From positions 1-12,659 of the forward strand of contig SXPO01000109.1 of assembly GCA_005793285.1 (NCBI GenBank): a stretch of DNA of 12,659 nt. Direction: 5' to 3'. This document shows, piece after piece, positions 7,048 to 12,659 of the stretch. The stretch comes from Nitrospiraceae bacterium. GTDB lineage: Bacteria; Nitrospirota; Nitrospiria; Nitrospirales; Nitrospiraceae. Each line of letters begins with the position of its first letter. The stretch's first letter is position 1. The translations under genes and the position numbers were made by a program. The notes beneath the pieces are model-generated. The model made no database searches, was not told the origin of the DNA, and saw nothing but the letters and a program-made list of their open reading frames with translations.

Positions 7048-8336
7048 GATGCAAAGTCCTCAAGAGCTCGTTGGGCGATCAAGCGCCGTTTCATTTCTTT
7101 GTCTCTCGGCGCGCTGGACAGGGGAGGAAACAGGCCAAAATTCGTGTTCATCGGCTGAAAGTGGCGGGGATCGGACAGCGCCACATGAGCGACCAGGCAG
7201 CCATGCGCCGTCGTCGGCGGAGGCGTCACCGTCGGTTCCCCGTTCAATACCCGCACCGCATTGATGCCGGCCAGACCGCCCATCGCAGCAGATTCGGTAT
7301 AGCCCTCCACGCCGACCAATTGCCCGGCGAAGAACAAGGTGTTGCGGGCTTTGAATTGCAGTGTGGCTGTGAGCAACTGGGGTGAGTTAATAAAGGTGTT
7401 GCGATGCAAGCTTCCATAACGCAGAAACTCCGCACGTTCCAAGCCTGGAATCAGGCGGAACACGCGTTTTTGTTCCGGATACGTGAGCTTGGTCTGAAAT
7501 CCGACCAGGTTGTAACAGGTACGATGCACATTCTCGGTTCGCAGTTGCACGACGGCCGCGGGCCGCAGGCCGGTTCGAGGATCTGTCAAGCCGACCGGTT
7601 TGAGCGGCCCGAACTGCATGGTGTGACGGCCGCGTTCCGCCATGACCTCGATCGGAATGCAGGCCTCAAAATAGGGTGTTTTCTCGAAGTCTTTCGGCTG
7701 CACCTTTTCGGCTGCGAAGAGGGCGTCGTAAAAGGTGTTGTACTGTTCTTCCGTCATGGGACAGTTAAGATAATCGTCCGTGCCTTTGTCGTAGCGGGAG
7801 GCACGGAAGACGATATCCATGTCGATCGAGTCTGCGTCGATGATCGGCGAGATGGCATCGAAGAAATAGAGATGCTGCGATTGGGTCACGGCGCGAATGG
7901 CCTGGGACAGTGGGTCGGACGTCAACGGACCGGTGGCTACGATGCAGACACAGTCGGTGGGGATGTCGGCGATCTCCTCGTGAAGAATTCTGATATTCGG
8001 ATGGCTTTCCAACGTCCGGGTAATGGTCGAAGAGAATTGATCGCGATCGACCGCCAGTGCCGATCCGGCCGGGACTTTGGATTGTTCGGCTGAGGCGATA
8101 ATCAGGGAGCCCAGCCGGCGCATTTCTTCCTTGAGCACGCCGGGCGCGTTGTGTAGATCGATCGACCCCAACGAATTTGAGCAGACGAGTTCAGCCAAGC
8201 CGCCGGTCTTGTGCGCCTTCGTCATTTCCTTCGGGCGCATTTCGTAGAGCGTGACTCTGGCGCCACGGTTTGCCGCCTGCCAGGCCGCTTCCGATCCAGC
8301 CAGACCACCACCCACGATGACGATGTCATCTCTCAT
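7020..8336 (-). CDS. trmFO: Methylenetetrahydrofolate--tRNA-(uracil-5-)-methyltransferase TrmFO
   Basis: TrmFO makes m5U54 (ribothymidine) in the T-loop of tRNAs, using 5,10-methylenetetrahydrofolate and FADH2 rather than SAM. The protein begins with the FAD-binding dinucleotide fold [19 protein letters not shown], followed by the TrmFO-specific segments [22 protein letters not shown] and [18 protein letters not shown] strands. It ends with the [23 protein letters not shown] nucleotide-binding region and a NFGLFPPL motif. Length is about 438 residues, normal for the family. The frame also allows an ATG at 8348. I prefer 8336 because AAGGA lies about 11 nt before it, whereas the AAGG abuts the 8348 ATG directly. 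A promoter (-10 at 8370-8375) lies just upstream. It heads the xerC-hslV-hslU-argB operon and is divergent from tRNA-Val. Confidence 0.96.
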   Translation of the reverse strand: MRDDIVIVGGGLAGSEAAWQAANRGARVTLYEMRPKEMTKAHKTGGLAELVCSNSLGSIDLHNAPGVLKEEMRRLGSLIIASAEQSKVPAGSALAVDRDQFSSTITRTLESHPNIRILHEEIADIPTDCVCIVATGPLTSDPLSQAIRAVTQSQHLYFFDAISPIIDADSIDMDIVFRASRYDKGTDDYLNCPMTEEQYNTFYDALFAAEKVQPKDFEKTPYFEACIPIEVMAERGRHTMQFGPLKPVGLTDPRTGLRPAAVVQLRTENVHRTCYNLVGFQTKLTYPEQKRVFRLIPGLERAEFLRYGSLHRNTFINSPQLLTATLQFKARNTLFFAGQLVGVEGYTESAAMGGLAGINAVRVLNGEPTVTPPPTTAHGCLVAHVALSDPRHFQPMNTNFGLFPPLSSAPRDKEMKRRLIAQRALEDFASWKTQSGLS

Positions 8337-8369
8337 ACGATCGACCATCCTTGCCAGGGAAAGGAGCTC

Positions 8370-8399
8370 ATTTTAGAAACCGTGTTTTAGTGAAGTCAA
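8370..8399 (-). promoter_or_regulatory. Candidate sigma70-type promoter of the trmFO-xerC-hslVU-argB operon
   Basis: On the minus strand TTGACT (8399-8394, 5 of 6) is followed after 18 nt by TAAAAT (8375-8370, 5 of 6). The predicted start is near 8363, giving a leader of about 27 nt to the preferred trmFO ATG. It is the strongest promoter-like match in front of this operon. Confidence 0.6.
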
Positions 8400-8453
8400 G
8401 GCAGCTGGCATACAGATTCAGGTTGGTGACGGAGCATCAGCACAAGGTTCGCA

Positions 8454-8483
8454 TTGAACCACGCCGAAAGCCCATGCTAGACT
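8454..8483 (+). promoter_or_regulatory. Candidate promoter of tRNA-Val
   Basis: TTGAAC (8454-8459) is followed after 18 nt by TAGACT (8478-8483). Each hexamer matches consensus at 4 of 6 positions. Transcription would start near 8490, a few bases before the mature tRNA 5' end at 8493. The position is right, but the match is only moderate. Confidence 0.4.
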
Positions 8484-8492
8484 CCACGCGAT

Positions 8493-8567
8493 GGGCGATT
8501 AGCTCAGTGGTAGAGCGCTTCCTTCACACGGAAGAGGCCACAGGTTCGATACCTGTATCGCCCACCA
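8493..8567 (+). tRNA. tRNA-Val (anticodon CAC), CCA encoded
   Basis: The full cloverleaf can be folded by eye. The acceptor stem GGGCGAT (8493-8499) pairs with ATCGCCC (8557-8563). The D-arm GCTC/GAGC follows. The anticodon stem CTTCC/GGAAG has loop TTCACAC with anticodon CAC at 8525-8527, reading GTG valine codons. The T-arm is ACAGG-TTCGATA-CCTGT (8540-8556). Discriminator A8564 is followed by a genomically encoded CCA (8565-8567). All stems are perfect, so the gene looks functional. No poly-T terminator follows closely. Confidence 0.97.
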
Positions 8568-8739
8568 TGTGTTCCCTGCCGGTGCCACATTCCCTGTCCT
8601 CCAACGCAGCAATTTCCACAGGAATCTCGAATCTCCGTGAATTCTGGACAGAACGGGGGGTGTCGGCTACACGTCGCCTATCATTTTACAAGACTGAATC
8701 GGTGGTCTGGATGTGGACCAAACCAAGCGAGGTAATACC
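8568..8739. other. Gene-free stretch between tRNA-Val and the small lipoprotein gene
   Basis: This 172-nt stretch carries no convincing ORF or RNA. It holds a 7-nt tandem copy GAATCTC-GAATCTC and presumably the promoter of the downstream lipoprotein gene. TATCAT near 8679 could be a -10, but no good -35 is placed ahead of it. No copy of the tRNA 3' end is seen here that would suggest an attachment site. Confidence 0.5.
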
Positions 8740-9075
8740 ATGAGAGCGATGTCGTGGGCTGTCGGTATTGCGATGGCGACGATGGTGGCAACTGGTTGTG
8801 CAACCACCGGTCAACAGAGCGCGGGTGACAAGGAATACAGGCCTCCCACAAGCATGTACAACATTCTGGATAGCACCGCGTTGGTCTATTCAAATCCAAC
8901 TGCCGGATCGGCCATCAATGACCATCCGCTTCGTTGGATTGGATTCATTTCACACCCATTGGGCCATGCCTTCGATTATGGGGTCAATCGTCCGGTCTAT
9001 ACTCTTGGCGGCAGTATCCCCGATCTCTTCGGTTACACAGCTGAAGATAGTATGTTGGACGCACAACGCCACTAG
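8740..9075 (+). CDS. Small lipoprotein of unknown function
   Basis: The 111-residue product has a lipoprotein signal peptide, MRAMSWAVGIAMATMVATGC, with a hydrophobic core and the lipidated Cys at 20. The lipobox is ATGC, with Ala rather than the usual Leu at -3. The mature part is about 90 residues. Its dense C-terminal block (65-105: RWIGFISHPLGHAFDYGVNR, then PVYTLGGSIPDLFGYTAEDS) looks conserved and structured. I cannot attach a family name or function. A GTG start at 8713 is also open, but ATG 8740 has GAGGT 6 nt upstream and begins exactly at the signal peptide. It is probably envelope-anchored. It follows tRNA-Val on the same strand and ends at a strong intrinsic terminator, so it forms a single-gene unit. 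Confidence 0.85.
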   Translation: MRAMSWAVGIAMATMVATGCATTGQQSAGDKEYRPPTSMYNILDSTALVYSNPTAGSAINDHPLRWIGFISHPLGHAFDYGVNRPVYTLGGSIPDLFGYTAEDSMLDAQRH

Positions 9076-9101
9076 TTGGTATTGACAGGTTGTCTTACGA
9101 T

Positions 9102-9138
9102 GGGCCTGCTTCTCTCTGAGGAGCAGGCCCTTGTTTTT
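9102..9138 (+). terminator. Rho-independent terminator after the small lipoprotein gene
   Basis: GGGCCTGCT (9102-9110) pairs perfectly with AGCAGGCCC (9122-9130) around an 11-nt loop in which CTC and GAG can add further pairs. TTGTTTTT follows immediately (9131-9138). It lies 26 nt after the stop codon at 9075. This is a textbook intrinsic terminator in the plus direction. Confidence 0.93.
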
Positions 9139-9207
9139 ACTCTTCGCCAAGCGTCCCTAAATCGTGTATCGTCTAGACAGAGCCATCTTTTCCCTTGAGA
9201 AGTTCCT

Positions 9208-10356
9208 ATGGATATCTCCGGTCGGTTTATAGGCATGGCGAGTGTTCTTTTGGTTGTCCTCGTTATGGTTGGGTGTAGCCAGACGGCATCCGTGCGTCCC
9301 CCCCTTCCCCCTTCTGCGACTGATCTGGTCCTTCTCAAATCGACGGCACTCTGCGAACGCAAACCGGAGTTCTTGAAGAAGCACGCTTCGATGGCTCCCA
9401 AATCAAATGCGTGGGGCAGTGGACAAGAGATCATGATTCCGCAGGCAAGAAGTGCGTCGAAGGGAGAGGAGTCGTATTTTGTCGATGAGAACGGGCTCCT
9501 CGTCGGAGCCCTCTTCACCTTTCCTAAGGGACTGAATCTTGACCCCTACCCTGTGCTTCGAGACACACTGTTACGGCTGAAGCCTTCGCTGGAGTTCTAT
9601 TTGAACGTGTCGCAACTGGAGATGAAAGCAAACATGGAGGCTAGCAGCATCTTCGAAACGGGAGATGAGAAGAGTACCACACAATACCTGGTTACCGGTT
9701 TACGGGATCACCCGATCCTTCTTCAGGCGTCATTTACCATCGATCCCTATGTGCGGCTGTTCTCTCCCTATCGCCGGGAGTTTCTCGATCGGCTCAGGAA
9801 CCCCAAAGGGGGGAGAGGCGGTCTCACCATCGAAAGCCAGGGCAGCGAGGACAAGGAGCTGTTTCTCTCACTCCAGCAATTCGCCCGTGGACAAACCGCG
9901 CAGCTGGCCTACTGTGGCGACAAGAATTATGACATCGCAGGGGATGCGTATCACAAAGCCATTGCCGGCGGGTTTACGAACAAGGTGTGGCTTGCCGAAG
10001 CGCATCATAAGCTCGGTCTGGCTTCGGCGGCTAAAGGTCAATTTGACAAGGCGAAAACAGAGATGTTGCAATCGCTCGCGATCAGACCCAACATCCCGGA
10101 AGTCTTGAACAACCTCGGCACGGTCCATGTCAAACTTGGCGAAAGTGCTGCGGCGTTAGGCTTGTTTGAGCGGGCCGTGACCCTGCGCCCCAATTATGCT
10201 GTGGCCCGGTATAACCTTGCGGAGGCCTCCGAACGGACCAACCCCAAGCGCGCATTGGCGGAATATGAAACATTCCTTGCCCTGGTCGAAGGGATTCCCG
10301 AAGAAGAAGTCCGAGCTGCCCACGTGCACGAACGAATCAAAGCTTTGAAACGATAA
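9208..10356 (+). CDS. TPR-repeat lipoprotein of unknown function
   Basis: The 382-residue product begins with a lipoprotein signal peptide ending VLVMVGC (lipidated Cys23), then a proline-rich spacer (PPLPP at 31-35). Residues about 37-225 form a region I do not recognise, with an FxVDENGLLVGALFTFPKGL segment near 90-110 and an LFSPYRREFLDRLRNPKGG segment near 184-202. The C-terminus holds TPR-like helical repeats: about 262-293 (AEAHHKLGLASAAKGQFDKA), 296-329 (IPEVLNNLGTVHVKLGESAA) and 330-362 (AVARYNLAEA). TPRs normally mediate protein-protein contacts. The most likely location is the outer membrane or periplasm. The start has a weak GAGAAG about 6 nt upstream and fits the signal peptide. 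The gene is separated from the lipoprotein gene upstream by a terminator and is convergent with dksA downstream. A weak promoter-like TCGCCA/TATCGT pair lies near 9144-9172. Confidence 0.88.
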   Translation: MDISGRFIGMASVLLVVLVMVGCSQTASVRPPLPPSATDLVLLKSTALCERKPEFLKKHASMAPKSNAWGSGQEIMIPQARSASKGEESYFVDENGLLVGALFTFPKGLNLDPYPVLRDTLLRLKPSLEFYLNVSQLEMKANMEASSIFETGDEKSTTQYLVTGLRDHPILLQASFTIDPYVRLFSPYRREFLDRLRNPKGGRGGLTIESQGSEDKELFLSLQQFARGQTAQLAYCGDKNYDIAGDAYHKAIAGGFTNKVWLAEAHHKLGLASAAKGQFDKAKTEMLQSLAIRPNIPEVLNNLGTVHVKLGESAAALGLFERAVTLRPNYAVARYNLAEASERTNPKRALAEYETFLALVEGIPEEEVRAAHVHERIKALKR

Positions 10357-10422
10357 CTCCTGTATCTCTAGTCCGGTATTGAGCTGCTGCTTCTTAGCTC
10401 GATGAGGGAGGAAGTGAAGTGG

Positions 10423-10878
10423 CTACCGGCTGGCCCGTTCTTCCTGCTCTTGGAGGGTCTTACACTCGATACAGAGGGTTGTGACCGGACGGGCCTTGAG
10501 GCGCTTGTAAGGAATGTCTTCGTCGCAGCGTTCGCAAATCCCATAGGTGCCGCCGCTCATTCGATCCAAGGCCTCCTCGATCTTCTTGAGCAACTTCCGC
10601 TCGCGATCACGAATCCGCATCGAAAAATTCTGGTCGATTTCGGCCGATGCTTGATCGCTGACATCGGGAAACGCTTCGAGGTCTGGCCGGTTCGTCAGCA
10701 CTTCCTCAACCTCTTCGAGGATTGCCGCGCGTTGGCGCTCGAGGCTACGGCGAATATCAGGATACTTGGCCGATGCCGCGCCTGATTTCTTCTTATTCTT
10801 GCGAGCCGGGGGTGTAGAGACTGCTGTTGTCGATTTTTTTGCCGAGGGAACGCGTTTAGCGGTAGAACGGACCTTCAT
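10423..10878 (-). CDS. dksA: DksA/TraR family C4-type zinc finger transcription factor
   Basis: DksA binds in the RNA polymerase secondary channel and, with ppGpp, tunes promoters such as those for rRNA. The product is 151 residues from ATG 10878. A coiled coil at about 42-108 carries the tip motif DVSDQA (D72, D75, A77), matching the DxxDxA tip essential in E. coli DksA. The zinc finger is CERC...CIEC (C115, C118, C136, C139), followed by KTLQEQEE. The RERKLLKKIEEAL segment is very close to E. coli DksA. The first 38 residues are a Lys/Ala/Ser-rich, probably disordered extension. The frame also opens at a TTG at 10890, but that codon lies within the GAGGAGGG ribosome binding site, so ATG 10878 is preferred. 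The gene has its own promoter and lies downstream of recR. Confidence 0.93.
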   Translation of the reverse strand: MKVRSTAKRVPSAKKSTTAVSTPPARKNKKKSGAASAKYPDIRRSLERQRAAILEEVEEVLTNRPDLEAFPDVSDQASAEIDQNFSMRIRDRERKLLKKIEEALDRMSGGTYGICERCDEDIPYKRLKARPVTTLCIECKTLQEQEERASR

Positions 10879-10916
10879 ATCCCTCCTCAACTCTTGAGAG
10901 TGGATAGCACGGCGAA

Positions 10917-10946
10917 ACTATAGCAGGCCGATTGAGAAGGGGTCAA
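10917..10946 (-). promoter_or_regulatory. Near-consensus sigma70-type promoter of the dksA-like gene
   Basis: On the minus strand TTGACC (10946-10941, 5 of 6) is followed after 18 nt by TATAGT (10922-10917, 5 of 6). The start would be near 10910, giving a leader of about 32 nt with GAGGAGG directly before the ATG. The Shine-Dalgarno sequence can pair weakly in CTCAA-GAG-TTGAG, a 5-bp hairpin. Confidence 0.65.
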
Positions 10947-10965
10947 CGGGGCAACAGCAATGGGT

Positions 10966-11568
10966 TTACAGATCTCGCCGTCCCTCAATGGATTTCAGCA
11001 ACGTCACCTCATCCGCATACTCAATGTCCATTCCAACAGGGATCCCGTAGGCGATGCGAGAGACCCGCACTCCGAACGGCTTGAGGAGCCTGGTGAGATA
11101 GATCGCGGTGGCTTCCCCCTCGATGGTCGGGTTCGTCGCGAGAATGACTTCTTCCACACCGCCCAGTTTGATACGGTCGGCTAGTTCTTCCGCCCGGATA
11201 TCCCCAGGACCGATGCCATCGAGTGGGGAGAGTGCCCCTAACAAGACATGGTACAGTCCCCGATGGACGCCGGCCCGCTCGATCGCATAGAGCGTGCTCG
11301 GTTCTTCAACGACGAGGATCTTCGTGCGGTCCCGCTTAGGGTCCAGACAGAATTCGCACAGGTCTCCCTCGGCAATGTTGCGGCATTGACGGCAGAACGC
11401 CAGCCCGTCTTTCACCGCCCGAATCGCATCGGCCAAACGCAAGGCATCGTCCCGCTCGGCCTTCATGAGGTAAAAGGCCAACCGTTGCGCACTCTTTTGA
11501 CCGACCCCAGGGAGACGAACGAGTTCCTTGATCAGCCTGGCCAGCAACCCCTGTTGGTCGACGGCCAT
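10966..11568 (-). CDS. recR: Recombination mediator protein RecR
   Basis: RecR works with RecO (and RecF) to load RecA on SSB-coated gaps during recombinational repair. The 200-residue protein has the N-terminal helix-hairpin-helix LPGVGQKSAQRLAF (19-32), a C4 zinc finger at C59, C62, C71 and C74 (FCRQC...CEFC), and a Toprim domain starting at ILVVEEP (84-90) with NPTIEGEATAIYL at 146-158. The C-terminal Walker-B-like segment IAYGIPVGMDIEYADEVTL is complete. Length is exactly typical. It starts 2 nt after the ybaB stop, so it is surely translated from the dnaX-ybaB-recR message. The ribosome binding site itself is weak, which suggests translational coupling. Confidence 0.98.
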   Translation of the reverse strand: MAVDQQGLLARLIKELVRLPGVGQKSAQRLAFYLMKAERDDALRLADAIRAVKDGLAFCRQCRNIAEGDLCEFCLDPKRDRTKILVVEEPSTLYAIERAGVHRGLYHVLLGALSPLDGIGPGDIRAEELADRIKLGGVEEVILATNPTIEGEATAIYLTRLLKPFGVRVSRIAYGIPVGMDIEYADEVTLLKSIEGRRDL

Positions 11569-11570
11569 CG

Positions 11571-11894
11571 TTAAAACAGGCCTGGGATTTTCATCCCGCC
11601 GGTTAAGGCCTTCATCTCACTCTCCATCAGTTCTTTGGCTTTTCGCAGCGCCTCATTGGTCGCTGCCACGACGAGATCTTGCAGCATATCCACATCGCCG
11701 CTCTTGACGATCTCGGGGTCGATCGCCACGCTGACAATCTGCATGGCGCCGTTTGCAGTCACGGTGACGATTCCACCGCCGGCTGTCCCGCTGGCGGTCT
11801 TCGACGCCGCCTGCTCTTGGAGTTTCGCCATTTGTTCCTGCATGGCCTGGGCTTGCTTGAGGATGTTGTTCATATTGCCGAAAGGACTTTTCAT
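11571..11894 (-). CDS. YbaB/EbfC family nucleoid-associated protein
   Basis: This family forms small DNA-binding dimers found next to recR and dnaX in most bacteria. They bind DNA broadly and are thought to affect nucleoid structure and repair. The 107-residue protein shows the typical start NMNNILKQAQAMQEQMAKLQ, a Gly/Thr-rich turn, a central VTVTANGAMQIVSVAIDPEI strand region, and the C-terminal helix DLVVAATNEALRKAKELMES ending in MKIPGLF. The start has AAGGAG 8 nt upstream and overlaps the dnaX stop by 4 nt (ATGA at 11891-11894). recR follows after 2 nt. The family assignment is firm. Confidence 0.96.
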   Translation of the reverse strand: MKSPFGNMNNILKQAQAMQEQMAKLQEQAASKTASGTAGGGIVTVTANGAMQIVSVAIDPEIVKSGDVDMLQDLVVAATNEALRKAKELMESEMKALTGGMKIPGLF

Positions 11895-12659
11895 TCGGTG
11901 GTCTCCTTCTGGGCTACTCGTCGGACCTCGGTCAGTTCTGCGCCGAAGATCTCGATCGCCTGTTTCACTGTAGGATTGGCCCGTGCCTGTTCAAACAGCA
12001 CAAGCCGCTGGTCCTGTTCTTTGGCTGCCCGCACTTGCGCCATCGTCGGTCCCGGAGGGTCCAACTCGGCGAGCTCAACGATGCGAATCCGCACGGGAGT
12101 ACCGGACTGTTCCTGGCATAGCGTCGCCAGCGCCAGGAGATGCTCTTCTTTTTCCAGTCTAGTACGAGCCAGAGTCGCATGTTTAGCAAATCCGATCGTC
12201 ACAAGACCGTCCTCTATGCCAAGAAATCTGCCTGCTTCCAGGAACGGGGCGATGTTGGGAAACGAAGCGGCGATCTCGTTCTGGATGGCTTCCCAATTCA
12301 GCGTGGCTTGTCCGGCCACCGGTTGGGAAGTGGCTGCGATTGGGGTAGCGGCTGCTCCCTTGGGTGTAAGCTGGTCGGGCGACCGCCGTGGCACCGGCCG
12401 TTCCCCTAGTTTCGGTTGTGACAGTGGGGCGGGCCTGGATTGCGGCTGGGAGGCGGCTGGATCAGTACGGCCCGACGAAGCGGAAGTGGCGACGGATGGA
12501 GCAGTGGAAGAGGCAGCGGATCGTGAATCAATGGCGTCTGAACGGACGGGAGATTTTTGTCCTGCGGGCGCCGGCGCTGCTGGAAGGAGGCAGGGATCGC
12601 CGCTGTCTCGCCGGCGTAACAAGCGCGTGGCCCGAATCGCCGCGGTTTCCAGCACGAAA
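11891..12659 (-). CDS. dnaX: DNA polymerase III subunit gamma/tau, C-terminal part (runs off the right edge)
   Basis: The frame is open to the right edge and encodes the last 255 or so residues of DnaX, the clamp-loader ATPase/organiser subunit. The first visible residues, FVLETAAIRATRLL, correspond to the end of domain III (the LE-x-ALIRL helix). An Ala/Pro/Ser-rich linker of about 100 residues follows. A folded C-terminal region then begins near NWEAIQNEIAASFPNIAPFL and ends in helical segments, with AKEQDQRLVLFEQARANPTVKQAIEIFG near the end. This matches the tau tail that contacts polymerase alpha and helicase. The AAA+ core is outside the window. Assignment relies on the domain III end, the tail and the dnaX-ybaB-recR order. 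A GTG at 12655 is internal, not the start. No A-AAA-AAG slippery site is visible in the linker. Confidence 0.9.
   Translation of the reverse strand, partial: FVLETAAIRATRLLRRRDSGDPCLLPAAPAPAGQKSPVRSDAIDSRSAASSTAPSVATSASSGRTDPAASQPQSRPAPLSQPKLGERPVPRRSPDQLTPKGAAATPIAATSQPVAGQATLNWEAIQNEIAASFPNIAPFLEAGRFLGIEDGLVTIGFAKHATLARTRLEKEEHLLALATLCQEQSGTPVRIRIVELAELDPPGPTMAQVRAAKEQDQRLVLFEQARANPTVKQAIEIFGAELTEVRRVAQKETTE

Noticed and set aside
8493..8739. tRNA-Val as a possible integration site for an accessory island carrying the two lipoproteins
   Set aside because: No integrase other than the housekeeping XerC, no repeat of the tRNA 3' end downstream, and no obvious shift in base composition.
8351..8743. 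130-codon open frame across the trmFO promoter and tRNA-Val
   Set aside because: It contains the complete tRNA-Val gene and has no protein-like features.
10357..10422. Possible bidirectional terminator between the convergent TPR lipoprotein and dksA genes (GAGCT...AGCTC)
   Set aside because: The stem is only 5 bp and no T-run follows on either strand.
12080..12659. Programmed frameshift site making a short gamma form of DnaX
   Set aside because: The only A-run in the visible linker is CAAAAAT (around 12552-12558), which does not form a slippery heptamer in the reading frame. The upstream part of the gene is outside the window, so this is only a partial negative.

Overview
The window looks like an ordinary chromosomal segment of a moderately GC-rich, Gram-negative-type bacterium. 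Two lipoproteins with signal peptides, a DksA-type protein, and the folate-dependent TrmFO next to XerC and HslVU suggest a lineage outside the gammaproteobacteria. My best guess is Nitrospirota (Nitrospira-like). This is inferred from gene content and overall protein character, not from a search. No phage, IS element or CRISPR array is visible, and I see no new multi-gene defence or biosynthetic system.

Layout. (1) At the left edge, on the minus strand, is the N-terminal part of a formyltetrahydrofolate deformylase (purU), downstream of rimO. A divergent plus-strand gamma-class carbonic anhydrase gene follows, and it converges on a minus-strand orphan with a methyltransferase-like fold. (2) From 8348 down to 3219 a minus-strand operon reads trmFO-xerC-hslV-hslU-argB, with overlaps or short gaps and a good sigma70-type promoter ahead of trmFO. 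(3) A tRNA-Val(CAC) gene with encoded CCA sits divergently from trmFO. It is followed on the plus strand by two lipoprotein genes, a small unknown one with a strong intrinsic terminator and a TPR protein. (4) A minus-strand group dnaX(partial)-ybaB-recR, a classic DNA replication and repair cluster, is followed by a dksA-like gene with its own near-consensus promoter.

Functionally the segment covers protein quality control (HslUV), tRNA and ribosome modification (TrmFO, RimO), chromosome dimer resolution (XerC), arginine synthesis (ArgB), one-carbon metabolism (PurU), recombination repair (RecR, YbaB), replication (DnaX) and the stringent response (DksA).

The points most worth a second look are these: a divergent rimO/carbonic anhydrase intergenic region in which both promoters appear to start transcription at the ATG itself (paired leaderless mRNAs); an unexpected five-residue leader in front of the HslV catalytic threonine; an acidic insertion in ArgB; a five-proline run in HslU; and three proteins of unknown function (the methyltransferase-like orphan and the two lipoproteins).
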